Assembly (NCBI GenBank): GCA_028715905.1
Contig: JAQUQV010000014.1
Location: 1-45,690, forward strand
Direction of reading: 5' to 3'
DNA: 45,690 bases
Source: Kiritimatiellia bacterium
GTDB lineage: Bacteria > Verrucomicrobiota > Kiritimatiellia > JAAZAB01
Shown here: piece by piece, positions 33,131-40,649 of the stretch
How the letters are laid out: every line of letters starts with the position of its first letter
Numbering within the stretch: position 1 is the first letter of the stretch
Notes under the pieces: model-generated
Databases searched by the model: none
Seen by the model: the letters and a program-made list of their open reading frames with translations, nothing else
Told to the model about the DNA's origin: nothing
Position numbers and translations under genes: made by a program

Positions 33131-33136
33131 GGGTGT

Positions 33137-34174
33137 TTATGTTTTCTCCCCCCGCCGCAGGCGGCGTTCCCGCCAGAATGTCAGGGCCGGCAATCCGCCC
33201 GCGCAAATTGCCGCCGCGGTTAAAGCCAAAACGAGGTTTTTTTCGGGGTGGGCAATGTAAGCCGCGCCCGATAACACGCCGGTTGCCGCCAAACCGGCAT
33301 ACAGAAGCGTTACCGCCTGGTGGGAAAGCCCCGTAATTACCAGGCGCTGGTAAAGATGGGAGCGGTGCGCGGCTAAAACATTTTCGCGGTTGATCAGGCG
33401 GCGTAAAAAAGTGAATGCCGCGTCAAATACAAACGGCCATACGAATAAAACGCCGATCAGCATGCAACGCGGGTCCTGTTGTCCGGCCATTAAGGGCAGC
33501 GCCGCGAAGGAAAAGCCCAGGAAGGCGCTCCCCACGTCGCCCATGAATATTTTAGCCGGAGGCCAGTTGTGCCCCAGAAAACCGAGATTGGATGCCGCCA
33601 GCAGCAGGCCGAACGCGCTTAAAAAGGGGTGGGGCAGCATTATTCCCGCGATTGTCCATCCCAATCCGGCCATAACCGCCTGAGAGCCGGCAATCCCGTC
33701 AATGCCGTCCATAAAGTTATAGGCGTTTGTCAACCCCACAATCCAAAGCAAGGTCAGCAACCAGCCCCATAAGCCCAGTTTGAAACATCCCAGGGCGGGC
33801 AAAATTGCCGTATCCCATACGCCGAAAGCAAAACATGCCAATATGGCGGCGGCCAGGTGAACGGCAAATCTGACAACAGTTGAAAGTGAACGCAGGTCGT
33901 CAAGCCAGCTGACCCCGGCAATCAGCAAAGCGCCAAGGGTGAATATCAGCCATTGTTGCGCGTTTATCCCGGCGGGCATAAAGGGCAAAACAAACCAACT
34001 GCCTCCCAGCGCCACGGCGACAACGGCGAGCCCTCCGCCGCGCGGGGTGGGGCGGGTGTGCGAACTGCGCGCGTTGGGAATGTCAAGCAGGCGCTGGCCG
34101 ATCCAGCGGCGCAGGCCGCCTGTAAGAAAATAAGCAAGCGCAAACGCGGAGAATGAAATGACAATATAAAGCAC
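33137..34174 (-). CDS. WecA/WbpL-like polyprenyl-phosphate sugar-1-phosphate transferase (GT4)
   Basis: A 345-residue membrane protein of the MraY/WecA superfamily with about 10-11 helices. D92/D93 in VSWLDDLRSL, NAYNFMDGIDGIAG (150-163) and FMGDVGSAFLGF are the magnesium and catalytic motifs; HRSHLYQRL is the basic loop that distinguishes WecA/WbpL types from MraY. It would start polysaccharide assembly on undecaprenyl phosphate. The start codon is GTG 34174, immediately after the stop of the upstream epimerase gene with no spacer, so translation is coupled. Confidence 0.93.
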   Translation of the reverse strand: MLYIVISFSAFALAYFLTGGLRRWIGQRLLDIPNARSSHTRPTPRGGGLAVVAVALGGSWFVLPFMPAGINAQQWLIFTLGALLIAGVSWLDDLRSLSTVVRFAVHLAAAILACFAFGVWDTAILPALGCFKLGLWGWLLTLLWIVGLTNAYNFMDGIDGIAGSQAVMAGLGWTIAGIMLPHPFLSAFGLLLAASNLGFLGHNWPPAKIFMGDVGSAFLGFSFAALPLMAGQQDPRCMLIGVLFVWPFVFDAAFTFLRRLINRENVLAAHRSHLYQRLVITGLSHQAVTLLYAGLAATGVLSGAAYIAHPEKNLVLALTAAAICAGGLPALTFWRERRLRRGEKT

Positions 34175-35167
34175 TTAAAAATCTTCCGTTGTTTTTATTT
34201 CGCGCATCGTTTCCTGCCAGCCCCTGATCAAATCATACTGCGGGGTAAATCCCAATTCCGTTTGAATTTTTTTTCCTTCAACCGCGATATCCTCGGTGTA
34301 TTTGTCAATGATCGCGCGGTTCAAAGGCGGCCGGCGGCCGAGCAAATTGAAAACATCTTCAAACAATCCGGCCGCGGCGCGGGCCGGGCCGGGCGGGATT
34401 GAAAATCGCGGGGGGCGGCGTCCCAGGGCGGCGCTGATTGCCGCAATGATTGCATGCATCTCATGAAATTTTCCATCGGTTACATTATAAATTCCGCCGG
34501 CCGCCGCCGGATGTTGAACCGCAAGGGCAACCGCCCGCGCCGCATCCCTGTCATAAACCAGCGTGCGCCGGTTCCCGCCGGCGCCGATTGGAATAAAACG
34601 GTTGCGGGCCAATGCCTTGACGAGCGTTTCGTAATTTCCCTTGATCCGCGCGCCGTAGATTGCGCCGAAACGCAGGATTGTTCCGATTGCCTTGCAATCC
34701 GCGCTTCGGGCGTTCAAGACGATTTTTTCGGCCGCCAGCTTGGTTTCGGCATAATAGGTTTCCGGACGGGTGGGGGAAGACTCGTTTAAAATCCGTCCGT
34801 TTGAAAAGCCATATACCGCGATTGTGCTGGCCAGCACAATTTTTTTTACGCCGGCCTTGGCCGCCGCTTCGGCAATCGCCGCCGTTCCGCCAACGTTGAC
34901 GCGTTCATATTTCGCGCGCAGTTCAGGCGGCGGGTCAACGATGTGCAGCAGCGCCGCCAGGTGCACAACCGCATCAATATCCCGCATGGCGGATTGCGCG
35001 GTTGCCGGGTCGGTTACATCGCCGGTCAGAAATTCCGTTTGCGCGGGGAATGCGCCGGGTTGCGGTTTGTCCAGCGCCAAGGCGCGGAGCGTATGGCCCG
35101 CATCGTGCAGCGCCTGCACGATAGACGGTCCAACCGCGCCGGTCGCTCCTGTAACGAGAATATTCAT
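34175..35167 (-). CDS. NAD-dependent epimerase/reductase (extended SDR), WbpV-like
   Basis: A 330-residue enzyme. MNILVTGATGAVGPSIVQAL is the nucleotide-binding start, VVHLAALLH the second motif, and YAETK (139-143) the catalytic Tyr-Lys pair with STIAVYG before it. In Pseudomonas, WbpV-type members reduce the 4-keto product of WbpM to give UDP-QuiNAc or UDP-FucNAc, and the adjacent WbpL transfers it. The same three functions occur here (dehydratase at 27529-29415), which supports but does not prove this role. Two bases separate it from the GT2 gene. Confidence 0.88.
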   Translation of the reverse strand: MNILVTGATGAVGPSIVQALHDAGHTLRALALDKPQPGAFPAQTEFLTGDVTDPATAQSAMRDIDAVVHLAALLHIVDPPPELRAKYERVNVGGTAAIAEAAAKAGVKKIVLASTIAVYGFSNGRILNESSPTRPETYYAETKLAAEKIVLNARSADCKAIGTILRFGAIYGARIKGNYETLVKALARNRFIPIGAGGNRRTLVYDRDAARAVALAVQHPAAAGGIYNVTDGKFHEMHAIIAAISAALGRRPPRFSIPPGPARAAAGLFEDVFNLLGRRPPLNRAIIDKYTEDIAVEGKKIQTELGFTPQYDLIRGWQETMREIKTTEDF

Positions 35168-35169
35168 TT

Positions 35170-35976
35170 TTATGGGTTAATGCCTTCTTTGCAATAAGCC
35201 GGAACATGCGGGCGTTTAAAATAATTCCAGTTCGGACTGGCGGAGATGGCCTGCGGTTTTGAATCGGCCGGCTGATGCCAGAGGTGTAACGCGCGCGCAT
35301 CCTGAACAACCGACAGGCCTTTTACGCCGGCCCGGTAGAGCCGCCGGGCAAAATCGTCATCCTCCAGCCCCCAGCCTGTGAAATTTTCGTCAAACCCGTT
35401 GACGCGTTCAACGTCCTTGCGGAAAAGTGAAAAATGGCACCCCAGGATTTTGGGTTTGTGCGGCGCGGATAATCCCAGCCGGCGCAGGAGTAGATTCCGC
35501 TGGAACCTGCGGTGGATTTTGGGCAGGCGGCTTTTATCGGCTTCGTCCCAGAGCGTTTCCAGCAGGCGCGCGCTTATGCTTCCGCGCAATGCAGATGCGG
35601 AGCTGTCTTTGTCCAGCAGGGCGCGGTTGCCGGCCAGGAAACGCCCGGCGCCGGCGCGCCGCAAATGTTTTTCCAGCGTTTCCGGGAGCAATAGGATATC
35701 GCAGTCAATAAAAACCAGGTATTCTCCCGTTGAGGCGCGGACGGCGTTGTTGCGCACGGCGGCCAGCCGGTAGCCTTTGTGTTCCTGGCGCACGTAACGG
35801 ACCGGAAAAGGGAGGCCGTCAAATGCGGCGCGCATTTTCCGGACGCATTTTTCGTCGGAGCCGTCATCGGAAACAATGGCTTCGTCCGGCATCCTGGGAC
35901 CCAGCGCCAGGGCGCGCAGGCAGGCGGCCAGCATGTCCGGCCTGTTATAAACGTTAATGAGCACGCTGGTTTTCAT
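35170..35976 (-). CDS. Family 2 glycosyltransferase
   Basis: A 268-residue soluble GT-A enzyme. SVLINVYNRPDMLAACL is the start, IVSDDGSD the first acidic site, and FIDCDILL the DxD-type motif. VNGFDENFTGWGLEDDDFAR is the C-terminal block of galactosyl/GalNAc transferase-like members, and ALHLWHQP closes the domain. It is probably a sugar transferase for LPS or capsule. ATG overlaps the lpxB stop by 4 bases. Confidence 0.93.
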   Translation of the reverse strand: MKTSVLINVYNRPDMLAACLRALALGPRMPDEAIVSDDGSDEKCVRKMRAAFDGLPFPVRYVRQEHKGYRLAAVRNNAVRASTGEYLVFIDCDILLLPETLEKHLRRAGAGRFLAGNRALLDKDSSASALRGSISARLLETLWDEADKSRLPKIHRRFQRNLLLRRLGLSAPHKPKILGCHFSLFRKDVERVNGFDENFTGWGLEDDDFARRLYRAGVKGLSVVQDARALHLWHQPADSKPQAISASPNWNYFKRPHVPAYCKEGINP

Positions 35977-37106
35977 GCCAGCTCTTCCAGTAAAATTTCC
36001 GCGGCGCGCTCTTCCGCGCCGGGTTTTCCGAGGATGGTCCGAACGCGGTCAAGTTCCCTGATCATTTCGTTCCGCGTTTTTCCGGGAACGACCAGCGGGG
36101 CCAGAGCCGCGGCCAGTTTTTCCGGAACGGCCTGGTTCTGGATCAGTTCCGGACAGATTTGCCGGCCGGCCACGATATTCACCATGCCCAGGAACGGCAC
36201 GCGGATCAGGAGCCGGCCGGCCAGATAGGTCGGCCATCGCACCCGGTAGACCACGACCATGGGGCAGCCCATGAGGGCCGTTTCAATCGTGGCGGTCCCG
36301 GAGGCCACCCAGGCGGCGTCGGCCTGTCTCAGAATTTGGCGGGTATTGTCCAGGATAATCGCGAAATTTCCGGCCGTTTTCAAGGGGGCCAGAGTTTCCT
36401 CAATCCATCCGGCCGCCGCGTGCGAAGCGGCCGCGATAATAAAACCGGCGTCCGGTTGTTTCTCTTTTAAAATAAGGGCCGCTTCGGCCATGGCCGGCAA
36501 AATCAGACCTATCTCCTGCTTGCGGCTGCCCGGCAGCAGGGCTATTTTAGGAGAACCGTTCCAGGGCAATGCAGCCGGCGGCTTGGAACGGGCGGTTTCC
36601 GCCGGCCCGGCCAGGGGATGGCCCACAAAGTCAACTTTCAATTTTGTGCCTTTGAAGATATCCGCTTCAAATGGGAATATGGAGATAAGCCGGTCAACGT
36701 TTTCAGACATACCGGCGATGCGGCCGCGGTTCCAGGCCCAGACCTGCGGGCAAATATAATAAACGACCCGGCGGCCGGCCTTATGAGCGGCGGCCGCAAA
36801 CGGCAGGTTAAAGCCGGGATAATCCACGAGCAGAACGGCGTCGGGGGCGCGTGCCCGGAGCAGGGCGGTCATCGCATTAAAAGTTTTCCTGAAAAAAAAA
36901 TATTTGCGCAAAACCTCGCTGAGGCCGAGCACGGCCATATCGCGCGTGTGGCGGCAGATTTCCATGCCGGCTTTGGCAAGCTCCTCCCCGCCGATCCCGA
37001 AAAAATCAACATGGCCGGCGCGCCGGCGCAAGGCGCGCACGAGCGCGGCGGCATGCATGTCGCCGGAGACTTCGCCGGCAATCACCATGACCGATTTGTT
37101 CTTCAT
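35973..37106 (-). CDS. lpxB: Lipid-A-disaccharide synthase
   Basis: A 377-residue inner-membrane-associated GT19 enzyme that joins UDP-diacylglucosamine and lipid X. VMVIAGEVSGDMHAAALV, DFFGIGGEELAKAGM, LLVDYPGFNLPFA and ICPQVWAWNRGRI are the conserved N-terminal blocks; IALLPGSRKQEI and the late GTATIE stretch complete the GT-B fold. Full length. It heads the minus-strand envelope cluster. lpxI lies separately at 43524-44396. Confidence 0.97.
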   Translation of the reverse strand: MKNKSVMVIAGEVSGDMHAAALVRALRRRAGHVDFFGIGGEELAKAGMEICRHTRDMAVLGLSEVLRKYFFFRKTFNAMTALLRARAPDAVLLVDYPGFNLPFAAAAHKAGRRVVYYICPQVWAWNRGRIAGMSENVDRLISIFPFEADIFKGTKLKVDFVGHPLAGPAETARSKPPAALPWNGSPKIALLPGSRKQEIGLILPAMAEAALILKEKQPDAGFIIAAASHAAAGWIEETLAPLKTAGNFAIILDNTRQILRQADAAWVASGTATIETALMGCPMVVVYRVRWPTYLAGRLLIRVPFLGMVNIVAGRQICPELIQNQAVPEKLAAALAPLVVPGKTRNEMIRELDRVRTILGKPGAEERAAEILLEELA

Positions 37107-37113
37107 TTATATT

Positions 37114-37377
37114 TCAGCGCTTGCCGTCTTTAGGGCCATATTGCGCTGTGGGCTCGGCCGCGTATCTCTGCGGGGAAGCCGATGTATCCGGATTTTGATC
37201 CTGCCAACGCAGCGGAAAAGTGATTTTTCCGCCGTTCGCCTCCAGTTGGTCCACGAAAGATTTAACCATAATGCGGATCAAGACGGACTTGGTCAGCCCC
37301 AATCGTTTCGCGGCGCGGTTCAGACGGCGGTTCAAATCGGTATCCAAGCGCACAGGCAGCGATGCTTCTTTTCTCAT
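37114..37377 (-). CDS. Ribbon-helix-helix DNA-binding protein
   Basis: An 87-residue protein. Residues 1-50 fit the RHH pattern: short strand EASLPVRLDTDL, then helices LNRRLNRAAKRLGLTKSVLI and MVKSFVDQLEANG. The tail is polar. SD AAGGAG precedes ATG 37377. Its predicted promoter (TTGTCA-16-TAATAT, 37476-37449, minus) is back-to-back with that of the divergent RHH gene at 37536. It is probably a transcriptional regulator, perhaps of the divergent unit. Confidence 0.75.
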   Translation of the reverse strand: MRKEASLPVRLDTDLNRRLNRAAKRLGLTKSVLIRIMVKSFVDQLEANGGKITFPLRWQDQNPDTSASPQRYAAEPTAQYGPKDGKR

Positions 37378-37448
37378 GGCGCTCCTTTGTCTTCCTGTTT
37401 TTATCGCTATGCGGAAAAAATAGCGGAAAAGCCGGGTTTAGAAAAGAA

Positions 37449-37505
37449 ATATTATGACGAAAAAATATATTGACAAGCCATATACAACGCTCTACATTGT
37501 AGAGC
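37449..37505. promoter_or_regulatory. Divergent overlapping promoters with palindromic operator
   Basis: Plus strand: TTGACA (37470-37475), 17 bases, TACATT (37493-37498). Minus strand: TTGTCA (37476-37471), 16 bases, TAATAT (37454-37449). The two -35 boxes overlap on the same bases. A perfect 7-bp inverted repeat GCTCTAC-ATT-GTAGAGC (37489-37505) covers the plus-strand -10 box, where a bound RHH protein would block transcription. Confidence 0.65.
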
Positions 37506-37535
37506 ATAAGGAAAAAGCATCAGAAATCCGTTTTG

Positions 37536-37742
37536 ATGCCCGGCGACCTGAAAGAGCGAGTGCAACGTCTGGCGCGTCTGAACAATATAACGTGTTGCGA
37601 ATTAGTTCGCTTGTCCATCAGCGTCAAACTTGCCGATTATGAGACCGGCCGTCAGCCGTTGAATGGCGTTGAAATGCGGGATTCTGTTTCCGCGCCGCCG
37701 CCGGCTAGTGTGGCGAATGACATGGAGGTCTGCCGGGAGTGA
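37536..37742 (+). CDS. Small ribbon-helix-helix-like protein
   Basis: A 68-residue protein. MPGDLKERVQRLARLNNITC followed by CELVRLSISVKLADYE fits the RHH/CopG two-helix pattern, lacking only a clear N-terminal strand. An earlier open frame ending in KASEIRF lies one base out of frame, so a frameshifted longer original is conceivable, but the promoter at 37470-37498 places the transcript start after that frame's ATG. The ATG has no SD. It is divergent from the other RHH gene. Confidence 0.5.
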   Translation: MPGDLKERVQRLARLNNITCCELVRLSISVKLADYETGRQPLNGVEMRDSVSAPPPASVANDMEVCRE

Positions 37743-37788
37743 GAAAACGCGCGCTTGGGACAGGCGCTCTTTTTGGTGCGCGGCGTTT

Positions 37789-37989
37789 ATGGAGAAAAAA
37801 ACAGGAAAATCTTTGCGCCCTCTGCTGCCCGTATGCGCCTACTGCCGGAAAACGCGCAATAGCAAAGGGGGCTGGGAGCAGGTTGAAATGTGCGTCATCA
37901 ATAATTCGCGCGCAGAACTTACGCATGGGATTTGCCCGGAATGCATGATAAAGATTAAAATGTATATCCGCGCCCTTGGTATTACCTGA
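37789..37989 (+). CDS. Stand-alone CxxC domain protein, otherwise found at sensor kinase C-termini
   Basis: A 66-residue protein. LLPVCAYCRKTRNSKGGWEQ, then VEMCVIN and LTHGICPECMIKIK, matches the short CxxC...HGICPxC module usually found fused to the C-terminus of PAS/GGDEF/kinase proteins. The four paired cysteines may bind zinc. Here it has no sensor attached: the frame upstream of ATG 37789 is not domain-like, and no SD is present. It is either a free-standing domain or the remnant of a larger gene. Its stop overlaps the left arm of a 21-bp hairpin. Confidence 0.55.
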   Translation: MEKKTGKSLRPLLPVCAYCRKTRNSKGGWEQVEMCVINNSRAELTHGICPECMIKIKMYIRALGIT

Positions 37990-38024
37990 ATATTGCACGA
38001 ATTTCGTGCAATATTCAGGTAATA
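37980..38024. terminator. 21-bp perfect inverted repeat, probable terminator
   Basis: Bases 37980-38000 are the exact reverse complement of 38004-38024 with a 3-base ATT loop; the centre reads GCACGAATTTCGTGC. TATTTTG follows on the plus strand. The stem includes the stop codon of the preceding small gene. It is unusually long and A/T-rich for an intrinsic terminator. Confidence 0.7.
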
Positions 38025-38110
38025 TTTTGTTCCGGGAAAAAAGCGGCGCCGGACAGGGAGCGACTATTCGGGCTTCGGCCGCTATGTATGAGTCCCATTA
38101 AACAGGGATA

Positions 38111-39193
38111 ATGAGTAACCGAATTTTATTCAGGCTCAAACCGGTGATATGTTTTCTGTCGCCGTGGTTAATAACCTGTGTTTCAAGCATGGCCGTTGAT
38201 CAGCGTCAAATTATTGCCGAAGGCGATGCGCAATGGCACGCCATCGCCGGTTCGGGCAGTCTGGCAATCAGCGTTTCGTATTCCGCAGACAGCGCGCTGG
38301 CCATAAATTGTCCGGTCGGCGTTTCAGCCAATGCTGATTTTTTCAATGATGGCGGCTTTTATATCCGGCATGACGTGCGCCGCACGATCTTCCGCTGTGA
38401 TTTTGACGGCGACGGGCGGACAGACGCCTGGACTTATGACGAAGAAAACGGGATATGGTATTTTATCCTCTCAACTTCTTCGGGAATGATTCAATCTGTA
38501 AATTTTGGCGGGCCGGGGGGGTTGGCCTGTCCCGAAGATTACGACGGCGACGGCAAAGCGGATCCGTGCATCTATTGGCAGGCGGATGGCTTGTGGCAAA
38601 TGGCATTGTCAGACAGCAGTTACGCATCCGCGATATACGTTGTGCCGCCGGAAGAATTGCCTGCGGCCGGCGATTATGACGGTGATGGATATGCCGATTT
38701 CGCCTTCTTTATGCCGGAAACACAACGCTGGACGGTGTTTCTTTCAAAGCAATTGTACGCCGTCGTTGTGTTTTTCTATGGCGAGGCCAATGCGATGCCG
38801 GCTGTTGCCGACTTTGACGGCGACGGTCTGACGGATCCTGCCGTTTATCAGGAAGAAACCGGACGCTGGATGGTAACGTTGTCTTCCGGTCAGTACAGAT
38901 CGGTTTCTTTTTCCCTAGGCGGCTGCGGTTATCTGCCGGTGCCGGCCGATTATGACGGCGATCTCATAGCTGATCCAATGGTCTACGAGCCGAGTGCCGG
39001 TTTCTGGAAAGGATTTCTTTCCGCTGAGGGGTATCAGGGCGTTGACGCCCATTTCGGCGGCGAAGGCGCAATGCCGTATAGAGGTGATTATGATAACGAC
39101 GGAATGTCGGATCTGGCCGTTTTAAGCCGGGACCAAACCGCATTATTTCTGTTCAAATCAACCGAAGGTTTTGCCGTTATTCCTCCCCGGTAA
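38111..39193 (+). CDS. Secreted protein of six 46-residue DxDxDG repeats (FG-GAP/VCBS-like)
   Basis: A 360-residue protein with an N-terminal signal peptide (ICFLSPWLITCVSSMA). Six calcium-site-like motifs, DFDGDGRTD, DYDGDGKAD, DYDGDGYAD, DFDGDGLTD, DYDGDLIAD and DYDNDGMSD, begin at residues 97, 143, 188, 234, 280 and 326. Each unit continues with a W...LS strand and ends in a GG/GxxPxxxDYDGD turn. Such repeats build beta-propeller domains that bind Ca2+ and often carbohydrate or protein ligands. The fifth motif lacks the second glycine. It is the first of four exported proteins in a row; the SD is weak (AGGGA). Confidence 0.8.
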   Translation: MSNRILFRLKPVICFLSPWLITCVSSMAVDQRQIIAEGDAQWHAIAGSGSLAISVSYSADSALAINCPVGVSANADFFNDGGFYIRHDVRRTIFRCDFDGDGRTDAWTYDEENGIWYFILSTSSGMIQSVNFGGPGGLACPEDYDGDGKADPCIYWQADGLWQMALSDSSYASAIYVVPPEELPAAGDYDGDGYADFAFFMPETQRWTVFLSKQLYAVVVFFYGEANAMPAVADFDGDGLTDPAVYQEETGRWMVTLSSGQYRSVSFSLGGCGYLPVPADYDGDLIADPMVYEPSAGFWKGFLSAEGYQGVDAHFGGEGAMPYRGDYDNDGMSDLAVLSRDQTALFLFKSTEGFAVIPPR

Positions 39194-39244
39194 CCCATGT
39201 TTTTTCTTTTGGCGTGACGCCCGTGTTTGTGCGTTATCAATCGC

Positions 39245-40519
39245 ATGAGAACATTGAACGGCAAATATATCATGCGGATATGTCTCCTTGTCTGGCTTTG
39301 GCCGTTGGCCTTTCTTCAGGCTGAACCGGCCGGCGTGATAAACTATCAGGGACGACTGCTGGATAAATACGGCCGGCGCGTAAATTCTCCGGTTGAAATC
39401 ATATTCCGCATATTTAACGGCGGGAAGGAACCGCTCTGGTCGGAAAAACACGATTCTATACCGGTCAAAGACGGATTGTATTCAACGACTCTCGGTTCGC
39501 AGACGCCGCTTCCTGCGTCAATATTTGAAGACGATGAATTATACTTTGAAATATGCATCAACGGAGAAACACTGTCTCCCCGCCAGCGCATTACCGCTTC
39601 CCCCTATGCGCTCACCGCGCGGACCGTCAGCGGTCCGGACCTGTATGTCGCGCCGAATGGGAGAGTGGGAATCGGTACGCAAACCCCCAGTGAAAAACTG
39701 GATGTTAAAGGCGCCATTCAGGTCGCAGGCTTCAAAATGCCGGCCGGCGCGGCCGCCGGTTATGTGCTGGTTTCCGATGCCGCCGGCGCCGGCCGTTGGC
39801 AGGCTGTTTTGCCCGGCGACGCCGGCATTACCAACTGGGCTAACGAAGTGTTTTCGCCGGCTACCAATGATCTCTGGGCCGCGGTCAACGCGCGCGTTGC
39901 GGCTTCCGCTTATAGCATTGCCACCGGAAATCTATGGACAGCCGTCGGCCGGCGCGTTTTCATCGCCGATTATTCTGCCGCGACCGGCGAAATCTGGAAT
40001 GCAATCAGTATGCGCCTGCCGGTAAGCGGCGGAGTAATGAGCGGGCCGTTGACCAATAACGCCGGTTTTTTCGGCGACGGCGCCGGTCTCACCAATATTC
40101 AGGTTGTCGTCACGGATACGGCGGCCGTTCATAAGGCCGGCGATTCAATGACCGGCCCGCTGATCGTGAGCAATAATCTGTCCGTATCCGGCCGCGTGAT
40201 CTGGGATCCGGGCAATCAGACCATATATGACAATAATACCACAATCCAGGTGGCGCGGGCGTTCACAAGAATCGGAACCGATGGAACGCTCCGGGACTTC
40301 GCCGGTTGTGCGCTGCAAATTGCTCCGGGCGCAGCCGGCCAGGCGCTTATTATCCAGGCCACCAACAGCTGTGTCAGGCTGAGCGACGGCAAGGGCCTCA
40401 AACTGGCCGAGGGCGTGAATTTTTATATGAGCACCAATGATCTTATTCAATTCATTTATGACGGGTCAAACTGGGTTGAAATCCGGCGGACGGACAATGA
40501 CGACCATTACCGCCCCTGA
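39245..40519 (+). CDS. Secreted tail-fibre/adhesin-like protein A
   Basis: A 424-residue exported protein. Signal helix MRICLLVWLWPLAFLQA; residues about 30-125 are a beta domain (INYQGRLLDKYGRRVNSPVE) that occurs at the start of many bacterial secreted proteins before fibre-like regions. GRVGIGTQTPSEKLDVKG and AGDSMTGPLIVSNNLSVSG are hallmarks of phage tail fibres and S74-type adhesins. The last about 95 residues (from NQTIYDNNTTIQVARAF to YDGSNWVEIRRTDN) are shared with the next gene. ATG 39245 is chosen; 39272 is possible, neither has an SD. It is probably displayed at the cell surface. Confidence 0.75.
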   Translation: MRTLNGKYIMRICLLVWLWPLAFLQAEPAGVINYQGRLLDKYGRRVNSPVEIIFRIFNGGKEPLWSEKHDSIPVKDGLYSTTLGSQTPLPASIFEDDELYFEICINGETLSPRQRITASPYALTARTVSGPDLYVAPNGRVGIGTQTPSEKLDVKGAIQVAGFKMPAGAAAGYVLVSDAAGAGRWQAVLPGDAGITNWANEVFSPATNDLWAAVNARVAASAYSIATGNLWTAVGRRVFIADYSAATGEIWNAISMRLPVSGGVMSGPLTNNAGFFGDGAGLTNIQVVVTDTAAVHKAGDSMTGPLIVSNNLSVSGRVIWDPGNQTIYDNNTTIQVARAFTRIGTDGTLRDFAGCALQIAPGAAGQALIIQATNSCVRLSDGKGLKLAEGVNFYMSTNDLIQFIYDGSNWVEIRRTDNDDHYRP

Positions 40520-40529
40520 ATAAAAACAA

Positions 40530-40560
40530 CAGACGCATTCAGTCTGATTTTTTGAATGCG
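40530..40560 (+). terminator. Weak terminator overlapping an alternative hairpin
   Basis: CAGAC (40530-40534) and GTCTG (40542-40546) form a 5-bp hairpin followed by ATTTTTT, 10 bases after the stop of protein A. CGCATTCA (40534-40541) can instead pair with TGAATGCG (40553-40560), which would disrupt the terminator. Confidence 0.4.
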
Positions 40561-40649
40561 AAAATAAGGAAAGGAGGGAAGACGGATACAAAAATGTTCG
40601 CAAGTCAACTGTAACAGTTAAACGAAACGGAAAAAGGAGTAAATAAGCA

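Noticed and set aside
37454-37642. A 62-codon plus-strand frame starting just before the RHH promoter
   Set aside because: The near-consensus promoter and operator lie inside it, and its C-terminal half is out of frame with the RHH sequence.
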